From NCBI GenBank assembly GCA_044508835.1, contig JBIQHD010000001.1, forward strand, positions 1 through 64,000: DNA of 64,000 bases, in the 5' to 3' direction. Below the pieces are notes generated by a model, which was given only the letters and a program-made list of their open reading frames with translations, made no database searches and was not told the origin of the DNA. Positions 21,541 through 30,568 of the stretch are shown here, one piece after another. How positions within the stretch are numbered: position 1 is the stretch's first letter; the number at the start of each line of letters is the position of its first letter. The position numbers and the translations under genes are program-made. The DNA is from JAKFDI01 sp044508835 (lineage in GTDB: Bacteria; Pseudomonadota; Gammaproteobacteria; Burkholderiales; Burkholderiaceae_C).

Positions 21541-22341
21541 ATGCGCCATCTGCTCCGCTTCCTGCTCCTGGCGGCCTGCTTCGGCAGCGCCGCCTTCGCC
21601 CAGACCGCGCCCAAGGGGGAGCACACCCTCGGCCCGGGCGACGTGATCCGCATCTCGGTCTACCAGAACCCCGACCTGTCGCTCGAGACGCGGCTGTCCG
21701 AGAGCGGCGAGATCTCCTTCCCGCTGATCGGCTCCGTCAAGCTCGGCGGGCTGACGCTGCCGCGCGCGCAGCAGCGCATCGCCAAGGCGCTGCTGGACGG
21801 CAAGTACGTGATCCGCCCGCAGGTGAACATCCAGCTGGTGGAGATCCGCAGCAGCCAGATCTCGGTGCTGGGGCAGGTCGGGCGCCCCGGCCGCTACCCG
21901 ATCGAGACCACCGGCAGCCGCGTGTCCGAGATGATCGCGATGGCCGGCGGCGTGGCGCCGGGCGGCTCGGACGTGGTCACGCTGGTCGGCATGCGCGACG
22001 GCCAGCAGGTGAAGTACAGCATCGACCTGCCGGCGGTGCTGCAGGCCGGGCGCGCCGAGTCCGACGTGATCGTCGCCAACGGCGACATCCTCTACGTGGA
22101 CCGTGCGCCCATCCTCTACATCTACGGCGAGGTGCAGCGCCCCGGCCAGACGCGGCTGGAAGGCGGCATGACGGTGCGCCAGGCGCTCGCCTCGGCCGGC
22201 GGCATCACCCCGCGCGGCACGCAGCGCGGCCTGCGCATCCACCGGCGAGACCCGGACGGGACGCTGCGCGTCATCGAGCCGAAGCTGGACGACCTGGTCG
22301 AGCGCGACGACGTCATCTACGTCAAAGAATCCTTGTTCTGA
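21541..22341 (+). CDS. epsE: Polysaccharide export protein (Wza-like)
   Basis: 266-residue outer-membrane-associated export protein. Signal peptide of about 20 residues (ends FAQ), then the polysaccharide-export domain (YTLGPGDVIRISVYQNPDLS type start) and SLBB domains (VLGQVGRPGRYPIE, IYGEVQRPGQTRLEGGMTVRQALASAGG). No lipobox, unlike E. coli Wza. Known role of the family: the periplasmic/outer-membrane channel for the polymer. Name follows the eps loci that also hold XrtB. Confidence 0.92.
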   Translation: MRHLLRFLLLAACFGSAAFAQTAPKGEHTLGPGDVIRISVYQNPDLSLETRLSESGEISFPLIGSVKLGGLTLPRAQQRIAKALLDGKYVIRPQVNIQLVEIRSSQISVLGQVGRPGRYPIETTGSRVSEMIAMAGGVAPGGSDVVTLVGMRDGQQVKYSIDLPAVLQAGRAESDVIVANGDILYVDRAPILYIYGEVQRPGQTRLEGGMTVRQALASAGGITPRGTQRGLRIHRRDPDGTLRVIEPKLDDLVERDDVIYVKESLF

Positions 22342-22359
22342 CGCCGGAGGGGCCGACCC

Positions 22360-23781
22360 ATGACACCCATGCAGTTCCTGCGCATCCTGTGGGCGCGCAA
22401 GTGGCTGGCGCTGGCGCTGGCGGTCGTCGTCGCCGCGGCCGGCATCGCCTTCACGCTGACGATGCCCAAGCGCTACTCGGCCGACGCCTCGCTGGTGGTC
22501 GACGTGCGCGTCGATCCGGTGCTCGGCGCGCTGGCGCCGGGCCTGGCCTCGCCCGCCTTCATGGCCACGCAGATCGAGGTGCTCAAGAGCGACCGCGTGG
22601 CCTCGCGCGTGGTGAAGATGCTCGGCGTCGAGCGCTCGCCGGCCGCCGTCCAGCAGTGGCGCGAATCGACCGAGGCGCGCGTGCCGCTGGAGCGCTACTT
22701 CGCCAACCTGCTGAAGACCGGGCTCACGGCCGCGCCCAGCCGCGGCAGCAACGTCATCAACGTCGGCTTCTCCTCGGCCGACCCGGTGTTCGCCGCGGCC
22801 GCGGCCAACGCCTTCGCCCAGGCCTACATGGACGTGTCGGTCGAGTTGCGCATCGAGCCGACGCGGCAGACGCAGGGCTTCCTCGACGAGCAGACCAAGG
22901 CGCTGCGCGCCAACCTCGAGCAGGCGCAGGCGCGGCTGTCGAAGTTCCAGCAGGACAAGGGCATCGTCGTCTCGGACGAGCGCGTCGACCAGGAGATGGC
23001 GCGGCTCAACCAGATCAACGCCGACCTGTCGGCCGCGCAGGTCGAGCAGATCGAGAACGCCACCCGCCAGCGCAACAGCGGCGGCGAGATGTCGCCCGAC
23101 GTGATGCAGAGCGGCCTGGTGCAGAGCCTGAAGTCGCAGATCGCGGCCACGCAGACCAAGCTGAGCGAGATCAGCGGCATCGTCGGCGTGAACCATCCGC
23201 AGCGCAGGGCGCTGGAGGCGCAGGTCGCCGAGCTGCGGCGCCAGCTCTCGGCCGAGATGCGCCGCGTCTCCGGCGGCACCTCGGTCGTCAGCCGCGGCAG
23301 CGCGCAGAAGGTGGAGGAGCTGAAGGCGCTGGCCGAGCTGCAGAAGCGCAACGTGCTCGCGCTGCGCAACGAGCGCGACCAGATTGCCGTCTACCGCCGC
23401 GACGTGGAAGCCGCGCAGCGCGCCTACGACGCGGTGAGCCGCAGCGCCAACCAGGCGGGGCTGGAGAGCCAGAACACGCAGGCGAGCGTGCGCCTGCTCA
23501 GCCCCGCGGTCGAGCCGATCTCTCCCTCCAAGCCGCGCGTGACGGTGGGCATCCTCGCCTCCATCGCCGGCGGGCTGCTGGCGGCGGCGCTCGTCGCGCT
23601 CGGCCTCGAACTGCTCGACCGCCGCGTGCGCAACCCCGAAGACCTGATGATGGTGGCCGGCGTGCCCGTGATCGGCGTGCTGCGGCCCGCCGACTCCAAG
23701 CGCCCGGTGTTCCGCCGGCTCGCCTCGGGCATCCCGCCCGGGGGACGCCCCGCCCTTGCAGCGCCTGGAGCCTTCCGATGA
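22360..23781 (+). CDS. epsF: Chain-length determinant protein (Wzz/EpsF)
   Basis: 473-residue inner-membrane polysaccharide co-polymerase. Membrane helices near residues 17-35 and about 390-412 flank a long periplasmic coiled-coil region (QTKALRANLEQAQARLSKFQQ and later repeats). After the second helix comes a short cytoplasmic tail, without a kinase domain; that is encoded by the next gene. 18 bases behind epsE. Its stop overlaps the start of epsG (ATGA). Confidence 0.92.
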   Translation: MTPMQFLRILWARKWLALALAVVVAAAGIAFTLTMPKRYSADASLVVDVRVDPVLGALAPGLASPAFMATQIEVLKSDRVASRVVKMLGVERSPAAVQQWRESTEARVPLERYFANLLKTGLTAAPSRGSNVINVGFSSADPVFAAAAANAFAQAYMDVSVELRIEPTRQTQGFLDEQTKALRANLEQAQARLSKFQQDKGIVVSDERVDQEMARLNQINADLSAAQVEQIENATRQRNSGGEMSPDVMQSGLVQSLKSQIAATQTKLSEISGIVGVNHPQRRALEAQVAELRRQLSAEMRRVSGGTSVVSRGSAQKVEELKALAELQKRNVLALRNERDQIAVYRRDVEAAQRAYDAVSRSANQAGLESQNTQASVRLLSPAVEPISPSKPRVTVGILASIAGGLLAAALVALGLELLDRRVRNPEDLMMVAGVPVIGVLRPADSKRPVFRRLASGIPPGGRPALAAPGAFR

Positions 23782-24683
23782 AGATGACCGTATCCATGCC
23801 GACGAGCGCGCCGCGCGCGAGCCGCTCCATCGGCGCCATCCTGATCGACAGCGGCGCGCTGTCGCCCGAGGACGCCGAGCGCATCCTGCTGCTGCAGCGC
23901 GAGCAGGGCCTGCGCTTCGGCGAGGCGGCCATCCAGCTGGGCATGCTCAGCGAGGCGGACATCCAGTACGCGCTGTCGCGGCAGTTCTCGTACGCCTACC
24001 TGCGCACGGCGGGCGGCGACAAGCCGCTGTCCGACGAGCTGGTGGCGGCCTACCAGCCGTTCAGCCCGCGGGTGGAGCAGATCCGCGCCATCCGCAGCCA
24101 GCTCATGCTGCGCTGGTTCGACAAGGCCGAGCAGCGCCAGGTGCTGGCCATCATCGGCGCCGAGCGCGGCGAGGGGCGCTCCTACCTCGCGGCCAACCTG
24201 GCGGTGGTGTTCTCGCAGCTGGGCGAGCGCACGCTGCTGATCGACGCCAACCTGCGCTCGCCGCGCCAGCACGAGCTCTTCCTGCTGCAGAACAAGGTGG
24301 GCCTGTCGACGGTGCTGGCCGGGCGCTCGCGCGAGGAGGCCATCATCCGCATCTCCGACCTCGCGGGGCTGTACGTGCTGCCGGCCGGGCCGATCCCGCC
24401 CAACCCGCTGGAGCTGCTCAGCCGCCTGAACTTCGACGAGTTCCTGATCCATGCGCGCGAGACCTTCGACGTGGTCATCTTCGACACCCCGGCGCTGAAC
24501 GCCGGCGAGGACGGCGCCATGATCGCCATGCGCGCGGGCGCGGCCGTGGCCGTGGCGCGCAGCGGCGTGACGCACGCCAACGCGTTCAACGACATGCTGC
24601 AGGGCCTGATGGACGCGGGCGTGGCGATGGTCGGCTCGGTCATGAACGAAGTGCCGCCCAGGAAGAAGGGCGCCGTTCGGTGA
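23778..24683 (+). CDS. epsG: EpsG-type kinase-like chain-length ATPase
   Basis: 301-residue cytoplasmic partner of EpsF, related to bacterial tyrosine kinases. An N-terminal MshEN/GspE-N-like region (about 20-80, IGAILIDSGALSPEDAERILLLQ) precedes the P-loop ATPase. Walker A reads GAERGEGRS, with Arg where most P-loops have Lys; A' is TLLIDANLRS and Walker B VVIFDTPA. The C-terminus (PPRKKGAVR) has no tyrosine cluster, so classical autophosphorylation seems unlikely. ATGA overlap with epsF and GTGA overlap with xrtB imply tight translational coupling. Confidence 0.88.
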   Translation: MKMTVSMPTSAPRASRSIGAILIDSGALSPEDAERILLLQREQGLRFGEAAIQLGMLSEADIQYALSRQFSYAYLRTAGGDKPLSDELVAAYQPFSPRVEQIRAIRSQLMLRWFDKAEQRQVLAIIGAERGEGRSYLAANLAVVFSQLGERTLLIDANLRSPRQHELFLLQNKVGLSTVLAGRSREEAIIRISDLAGLYVLPAGPIPPNPLELLSRLNFDEFLIHARETFDVVIFDTPALNAGEDGAMIAMRAGAAVAVARSGVTHANAFNDMLQGLMDAGVAMVGSVMNEVPPRKKGAVR

Positions 24684-25579
24684 ACTCCACCTCGCTGCCC
24701 GGCGGCGCGCGAAGCATGCGCGCGAGTCCGGTCTGGCTGATCGCGCTCGCCGGCTTCGCGGCGATGTACGTGCCCGTCTACTGGTGGGCGGCCCACGGCA
24801 TCTGGGAGACGGAGGAGCACGGCCACGGCCCGATCGTGCTGGCCGTGCTGCTGTGGCTGTTCTGGAACAAGCGCGAGACCATCGCCGCCGCGCCCTCGCG
24901 CCCGAACCCGGCGCTCGGCTGGCCGGTGTTCCTCGCCGGGCTGCTGGTGTACCTGACGGGGCGCGCCTTCAGCATCTCGATCTTCGAGTTCGCCTCGCAG
25001 ATGCTGGTCGTGGCCGGCATGCTGCTGCTGCTCAAGGGCACGCCCACGCTGCGCGCCCTGTGGTTCCCGGTGCTGTACTTCATCTTCATGGTGCCGCTGC
25101 CCGGCATCCTGGTCGACGCCATGACCGGGCCGCTGAAGCAGTGGATCTCGGTCATCGTCACCCAGATGCTGCACGCCGCCGGCTACCCCATCGGGCACAC
25201 CGGCGTGATGATCAGCATCGGCCAGTACCAGCTGCAGGTGGCGGACGCCTGCTCCGGCCTGAACTCGATGTTCAGCCTCACGGCGCTCGGCACGCTGTTC
25301 ATGTACATCATGAATCGCCGCAGCCGGCTGCACAACGTGATCATGCTGGCGTCGATCCTGCCGATCGCCTTCGCCTCCAACATCGTGCGGGTGATCGTGC
25401 TGGTGCTCGTCACCTACCACCTGGGCGACGAGGCGGGCCAGGGCTTCCTGCACGGCGCGGCCGGCATGGTGCTGATGGGCGCCGCGCTCGTCATCTTCTT
25501 CATGCTGGACGCGCTGCTGGCGCTCGTGATCCGCCCGCGCCGCGCGAGCGGCGGGGGCGCGAGGCGCACCGATGCCTGA
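24680..25579 (+). CDS. xrtB: Exosortase B (EpsH family)
   Basis: 299-residue polytopic membrane transpeptidase-like protein. The catalytic triad expected for exosortases is visible: C191 in ADACSGLNSM, R237 in ASNIVRVIVL and H258 in GFLHGAAG, within about eight membrane helices. Exosortases are thought to process PEP-CTERM proteins at the membrane; XrtB is the subtype embedded in exopolysaccharide loci. The GTG at 24680 overlaps the epsG stop; an internal ATG at 24716 is an alternative. No protein with an obvious PEP-CTERM tail is encoded in the window. Confidence 0.92.
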   Translation: MNSTSLPGGARSMRASPVWLIALAGFAAMYVPVYWWAAHGIWETEEHGHGPIVLAVLLWLFWNKRETIAAAPSRPNPALGWPVFLAGLLVYLTGRAFSISIFEFASQMLVVAGMLLLLKGTPTLRALWFPVLYFIFMVPLPGILVDAMTGPLKQWISVIVTQMLHAAGYPIGHTGVMISIGQYQLQVADACSGLNSMFSLTALGTLFMYIMNRRSRLHNVIMLASILPIAFASNIVRVIVLVLVTYHLGDEAGQGFLHGAAGMVLMGAALVIFFMLDALLALVIRPRRASGGGARRTDA

Positions 25580-27119
25580 GCACCTGCGGGCGCTGGTCGT
25601 CATCCTCGTGCTCGCCGGCGTGGTGTACGCGCTGGCGCGCCGCCCGGCCTGCGAGTGGGCGATCGCGCCGCACGACTTCCTGCGCCGGCGCAACCTGTGG
25701 TTCGGCGTCACGCTGATCGCCTTCTTCGCGCACGACTTCTGGGTCTTCATGCTCGTCACCGGCGTGCTGCTGGCCCTGGTGCGCGGCCGGGAGGCGAACA
25801 TCGTCGCGCTCTTCGTGTGGCTGATGTTCGCCGTGCCGCCCTTCGGCGCCACCCTGAGCGGCTTCGGGATCGTCAACCAGCTGCTCAAGCTCGACTACGT
25901 GCGGCTGCTGGCGCTGGTGCTGCTGCTGCCGGCGTACTTCCGCCTGCGCCGCGGCAGCGAATGGACGCTGCCCGACCTGCTCGTCGCCGGCTACCTGCTG
26001 ATCCAGCTCGCGCTGCAGCTGAGCGTCGACTCGCTGACCAACACCGTGCGCTACGCGATCTATGCCGTGCTCGACGTGGTGCTGCCGTACTACGTGGCCA
26101 GCCGCTCGCTGCGCGACATGCGCGCCTTCCGCGACCTGGCCATGTGCTTCGCCGTGGCGGGCATGGTGCTCGCCGCCATCGCGCTGGTCGAGACGGCGCG
26201 CGGCTGGCTGCTCTACTCGGCGCTCGACCGCGTGCTCGACGCCCGCTGGGGCTACGGCCACTACCAGTCGCGCAACGCCCTGCTGCGCGCGCAGGCCAGC
26301 ACCGGGCACCCGATCGCGCTCGGCTACCTGATGGTGGTCGCCATCAGCCTGTACGCCTACGTCGCGACGACGGTGGGCGACCGCACGCGCCGCTGGCTCG
26401 GGCACGCGCTGCTGTTCGGCGGCCTGGTGGCCTCGCTGTCGCGGGGGCCGTGGGTGGGCGCGCTGGTGGCCCTGATCGGCTACCGCGTGTGCGGGCCGCG
26501 GCTCGTCGGCGGCACGTTCAAGGCGGCGCTGTGGGTGGGCGGCGTCGTCGGCGTGGTGCTGCTCTCGCCCTGGGGCGCCCAGGTGCTGGACTACCTGCCC
26601 TTCGTCGGCACGATCGACGAGTTCAACGTCACCTACCGGCGCCAGCTGATGGACCTGTCGATGGGCATGATCGCGCAGGAGCCCTGGTTCGGCGTGTCGC
26701 AGTTCTACTACCGCCTGGCCGACCAGGACATGGTGGCCGGCGGCATGGTCGACATCGTCAACACCTACATCGGCATCGCGCTGTCCAGCGGCGTCATCGC
26801 GCTCGGCTGCTTCATGGGCACCTTCGGCGTCGTCATGCTGCGGATGGTGCGCTCGATGCGCTTCTTCGACGCCCCCGGCGACGAGCGCCGCGCCCTCGGC
26901 TGCGGCCTGATGGCGGCGCTGCTCGGCACCGTGGTGACCATCGCCACCACGAGCAGCATCACCGTGATCCCGGTCGTGTACTGGGTGCTGCTCGGCATGG
27001 GCGCGGCGTACGTGCGCTTCCTGCAGGAAGAGCTGTACGGCGCGGGCGAGGAGATCATCGAGATGCAGGCGCCCCGGCGGCAGCGCTTCGCCTATGGGCG
27101 GGGGGCGCGGGCGGTCTGA
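25572..27119 (+). CDS. O-antigen ligase/polymerase-like membrane protein
   Basis: 515-residue protein with about a dozen membrane helices and a large loop around residues 340-400, in the pattern of Wzy polymerases and the O-antigen-ligase superfamily. HYQSRNALLRAQASTGHPIALGYLM and LSRGPWVG resemble the conserved Wzy-C region. Proposed role: joining lipid-linked repeat units in the periplasm (Wzy). It overlaps xrtB by 8 bases and is the last gene of the left block, with its stop only 4 bases from the convergent glycosyltransferase gene. Confidence 0.82.
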   Translation: MPEHLRALVVILVLAGVVYALARRPACEWAIAPHDFLRRRNLWFGVTLIAFFAHDFWVFMLVTGVLLALVRGREANIVALFVWLMFAVPPFGATLSGFGIVNQLLKLDYVRLLALVLLLPAYFRLRRGSEWTLPDLLVAGYLLIQLALQLSVDSLTNTVRYAIYAVLDVVLPYYVASRSLRDMRAFRDLAMCFAVAGMVLAAIALVETARGWLLYSALDRVLDARWGYGHYQSRNALLRAQASTGHPIALGYLMVVAISLYAYVATTVGDRTRRWLGHALLFGGLVASLSRGPWVGALVALIGYRVCGPRLVGGTFKAALWVGGVVGVVLLSPWGAQVLDYLPFVGTIDEFNVTYRRQLMDLSMGMIAQEPWFGVSQFYYRLADQDMVAGGMVDIVNTYIGIALSSGVIALGCFMGTFGVVMLRMVRSMRFFDAPGDERRALGCGLMAALLGTVVTIATTSSITVIPVVYWVLLGMGAAYVRFLQEELYGAGEEIIEMQAPRRQRFAYGRGARAV

Positions 27120-27123
27120 TCGG

Positions 27124-28083
27124 CTATCGGAGCGCCACGCTGCGAAGCGCGATCTTGGCCAGCTGCACCCATGACCCGGCCACCCGCGGCCGGGTCGCCA
27201 CCGCGCGCCAGGCGGTGGCCAAGGCCTCGCGACGCCGCCCGCTCGCCAGCGCGCGCCATGCGCCGCCGATCAGCATGCCCTGGATCTGCAAGGCGGCTGC
27301 CGAAGGGCGCGAGTCGCTGCCCGCGGGCGGCGCCGGCGGCGCGCCGTCCATCAGCGCGTCGGTTCCGCGGGCGGCGCGTTCGCGGCCGAACTCGCGTGCG
27401 GCTTCCTCGAAGAACACGCGCCGTGCTTCGCGCTGGGTGTGCGTGGCCGACGACTCGTGCAGGCGATACAGATATGTGTCGCGCGCCCGGAAGCCCACGG
27501 GCCCGATGCCACCCAGCCGAAGCGCGAAGTCGATGTCCTCGGCCGTCTCGAAGTACTCGCGAAACCGCAGCCCCGTTCGAGCCAGCGCGGCCGCGCGGAC
27601 GGCGTAGCAGCACAGGTGCGTGCGCGTGGTGCCGGCCTTGAGCTCTGCGCTGATGTCTTCCTCGTCGGCCGCGCTGCCGCTCCAGAGCCGGGCGACCAGG
27701 CGGCCGCGTGCGTCGATGGTGCTGAACGGGCCGCACACCGCCGCATGTGCGGGCCGGGCGGCCAGCCACGCCGCCTGATCGGCAATGCGACCGGGCGGGT
27801 ACAGGTCGTCGGCGTCGCAGCGCATGACGATCGCGCCACGGGCGGCATCGAGGCCGGCATTCATGCAGGCGGCGATGCCGCGGCGCGGCCCGTCGATCAC
27901 CCGCACGCGCGGATCGCCGAGTGCCTCGACGCGCGCGCGCGAGGCGTCGCTGGAGCCGTCGTCGACGACCACCAGCTCGAGCGGCACGTCGCGCGTCTGC
28001 AGCACCGAGGCCGCGGCCGCGGCCACGTAGTCCTTTGCATTGCGCATCGGCATGACGACGGTGACCAGCGGCGGCGCCTGCAT
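27124..28083 (-). CDS. Family 2 glycosyltransferase
   Basis: 319-residue GT-A enzyme. TVVMPMRNAKDYVAAAAASVL start, VVDDGSSDASR nucleotide-binding motif, and the metal-binding MRCDADDLYPP. The acceptor-side segment FETAEDIDFALRLGG contains the ED base motif. A C-terminal region of about 80 residues is helical. Donor and acceptor unknown. Last gene of a three-gene minus-strand unit; its start overlaps the stop of the next gene by one base. Confidence 0.88.
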   Translation of the reverse strand: MQAPPLVTVVMPMRNAKDYVAAAAASVLQTRDVPLELVVVDDGSSDASRARVEALGDPRVRVIDGPRRGIAACMNAGLDAARGAIVMRCDADDLYPPGRIADQAAWLAARPAHAAVCGPFSTIDARGRLVARLWSGSAADEEDISAELKAGTTRTHLCCYAVRAAALARTGLRFREYFETAEDIDFALRLGGIGPVGFRARDTYLYRLHESSATHTQREARRVFFEEAAREFGRERAARGTDALMDGAPPAPPAGSDSRPSAAALQIQGMLIGGAWRALASGRRREALATAWRAVATRPRVAGSWVQLAKIALRSVALR

Positions 28084-29030
28084 CACGCGTGCTCTCGATC
28101 GCGCGGGGCCGGGCGAGGCATCGGCTTGGCGAGCCCCGCGGCCAGCAGCATCCAGGCGTCGCGCGAGGTCGGCAAGGTGCGCACCGCCTTCAGCCCGTAG
28201 GCGAGGCAGGTGCCGCGTTCCCGGCTGTTGAATGCCCACCAGCCGTAGCGCAGCAGGAAGCGCAGCCGCGATGCGCGCTCGCTGCCGGGCCGCCACGGTT
28301 CGGTGGCGTCGAACTGCATGTCGTGCAGGCCGCGCCGTCTCCAGGCGGCCTCGCAGCATCTCAGCCCGGCGGCGCGCTGTCGGCCCGATGCGGCCGACTC
28401 GCTGATCGACTGCGTGTGCAGGCGATAGCGCAGCACCGCGCCGCACAGGTTGGCGAGCTCGCCGATCTCGCCGAGCCGCAGCCACAGGTCGAGATCCTCC
28501 GCCGGGTAGAACTCGGGGCGGTAGCCGCCGATGCGGCGCAGCGCCTCGGTGCGGATCATCGCGCTCGGGTGGCAGATGCTGCCGTGCCCGCGCAGCGCCT
28601 GCTGCTGGATCTCGGCGTCATGCGGCAGCGTGCGCACGGTGGTCAGCCGCCGGCCGCGCTCGTCGATCAGTTCATGGTCGCCGCCCACGCACACCACGCC
28701 GGGGTGGGCGCGCAGCCAGGCGACCTGGCGCTCGAAGCGATCAGGCAGGCAGATGTCGTCGGCATCCATGCGGGCGACGAACTCGCCGCGTGCGAGCGAC
28801 AGCATCTCGTTGAGCGTGGCGACGAGGCCCCGGTTCTCGCGCGTCAGGACGCGCAGGCGCGGGTCGAGGCGGGCGTACGAACGGACGATCTCGAGCGTGC
28901 GGTCCGTCGACCCGTCGTCGAGGACCAGCAGTTCGAAATTGTGGAATGTCTGCGCGAGCACGCTGTCCAGTGCCGTGCGCAGGTAGCGCTCGCCGTTGAA
29001 CACCGGCAGGAGGACGGAAACAAGGGGCAT
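28083..29030 (-). CDS. Family 2 glycosyltransferase
   Basis: 315-residue GT-A enzyme: VSVLLPVFNGERYLRTALDSVL, VLDDGSTDRT, MDADDICLPDRFE and the FYPAEDLDLWLRLGE catalytic segment. It resembles the neighbour at 27124 and may be an old duplicate. ATG at 29030 is chosen; a GTG at 29045 overlapping the flippase stop (GTGA) is equally possible. Substrate not predictable. Confidence 0.88.
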   Translation of the reverse strand: MPLVSVLLPVFNGERYLRTALDSVLAQTFHNFELLVLDDGSTDRTLEIVRSYARLDPRLRVLTRENRGLVATLNEMLSLARGEFVARMDADDICLPDRFERQVAWLRAHPGVVCVGGDHELIDERGRRLTTVRTLPHDAEIQQQALRGHGSICHPSAMIRTEALRRIGGYRPEFYPAEDLDLWLRLGEIGELANLCGAVLRYRLHTQSISESAASGRQRAAGLRCCEAAWRRRGLHDMQFDATEPWRPGSERASRLRFLLRYGWWAFNSRERGTCLAYGLKAVRTLPTSRDAWMLLAAGLAKPMPRPAPRDREHA

Positions 29031-29041
29031 CTTCTCGTTGT

Positions 29042-30397
29042 TCACCAATGGGCTGCGACCGACCAGTCGGCGGTCATGACCACGAACGTGGCGACGGCGG
29101 CAGCGACGACGAACACCGCCGCATCGGTGCGCGGATGCCACAGTCCGAAACGACGGAACACCCAGGCGTTGACCGGATAGAACACCCAGCCCGACATGGC
29201 GCTGCCCACGACCACGCCGAGCGGCCCAGCAAGTTGCGAGCCAATGACCATCGAGAGGACGTTGATCGCCACCTGCGTGGCCAGCAGCGCAGTGCCGACA
29301 CCGGGCCGCCCGATCGCCCACAACACGCCGCTGTACGAAGCCGACAGCAGGCCGCCCATCACGCCCGGCCCCTGGATCTGCAGGATCAGCCCGGCGTCGG
29401 CATAGCGCGGGTCATAAAGCAGCCGGATGATCAGCGGACCGCCGAACGCGAAAAGGGTGCTCACGAGGCAGGCCGGGAGAAGCTGCGCACGCCGTGTGCG
29501 CTCCACCACCCCCGACAGCCGCGACGGGTCGGTGCGCACCACTTCCGAATAGGCCGGGAACAGCACCTTGCCGGCGACCTGCTGGATGGTCGACCACGCC
29601 GCCAGCGTCAGCGTCGTGGCCAGCCCCAGCAGGCCGAGCAGCCGCATGTCCACGAGCGCGGCCAGCAGCAGCTGCCGCCCTTCGCCCGACAGGTAGCTGA
29701 TCGCGGAGCTGAGCAGCACCCAGCCGCCGAAGCTGAATACCTCGTGCGCGGCGCTGCGGTCCCATGCGAAGCGATTGCGGCCGCCGGGCAGCACCAGATG
29801 CGAGGCGAGCACGCGTACCGACGTGCCCACCACGTTGCCCCAGACCAGCGCCCAGGGCGTCGGATCCATCCAGGCAAACAGGATCATCGCGGCGATGCCG
29901 ACGGCCTGCGAGCCGATCTCCATCATCGTCAGCCGTGCGGCATCGACATTGCGCTTGGCGAGATCGATGTTGGTGGAGACGAAGCCGCCGATCAGCGCCA
30001 CGAGCCCCATCATCGGCATCATCTGCGCCAGTTCGGCTTCGCCGTAGGCACGCGCGATCGATGCCGCGGCGATCCACATCGCCGCCGCGACCAGCGCGCC
30101 CTTGATGACCTGGATGGTCCAGACGGTGTTCAGGAACTCCGCGCCGTCGCCGCGCTTGCTGCGGATGATGCCAAGCGAAAGCCCGACGTCCGACAGCATG
30201 TTCAGGCCGATGAGCACCGCATTGAGGATGGCCATCAGCCCGAAGGCTTCCGGGAACAGCAGCCGGGTGAGAACGAGGTTGCTGCCGAAACGCAGCAGCT
30301 GGCTCGACAGGCTGCCGGCAACCGTCCAGCCGCCGGCCTTCAATACCCGTTGGCGCAAGCTGCCTGTCGATCGTGTCACGCTGGGATGGCTCGCCAT
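29042..30397 (-). CDS. Polysaccharide repeat-unit flippase (Wzx-like)
   Basis: 451-residue membrane protein of the MOP/Wzx (RfbX/WzxC-like) family with about 12-14 helices. GGWTVAGSLSSQLLRFGSNLVLTRLLFPEAFGLMAI is split into helices of the typical flippase N-terminus. Expected role: moving undecaprenyl-linked repeat units across the inner membrane to the polymerase. First gene of the minus-strand unit; 171 bases to the divergent pyruvyl transferase gene should hold both promoters. Confidence 0.88.
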   Translation of the reverse strand: MASHPSVTRSTGSLRQRVLKAGGWTVAGSLSSQLLRFGSNLVLTRLLFPEAFGLMAILNAVLIGLNMLSDVGLSLGIIRSKRGDGAEFLNTVWTIQVIKGALVAAAMWIAAASIARAYGEAELAQMMPMMGLVALIGGFVSTNIDLAKRNVDAARLTMMEIGSQAVGIAAMILFAWMDPTPWALVWGNVVGTSVRVLASHLVLPGGRNRFAWDRSAAHEVFSFGGWVLLSSAISYLSGEGRQLLLAALVDMRLLGLLGLATTLTLAAWSTIQQVAGKVLFPAYSEVVRTDPSRLSGVVERTRRAQLLPACLVSTLFAFGGPLIIRLLYDPRYADAGLILQIQGPGVMGGLLSASYSGVLWAIGRPGVGTALLATQVAINVLSMVIGSQLAGPLGVVVGSAMSGWVFYPVNAWVFRRFGLWHPRTDAAVFVVAAAVATFVVMTADWSVAAHW

Positions 30398-30568
30398 GGT
30401 GGAAGGCCGCGATCCTAACGACTGCGGTGCGCAGGCGCTGTTGCAGGCCGCGGCGACCGTGCCGCCGTAACGATTGAAACGTCACGCACCTGGCCTCGTC
30501 GCTAGACTGGCCGCCCGCCGCGTGCAGGCAGCACCAGGAGAAGAGACATCCGTTCAGCAAGCGTTCGC

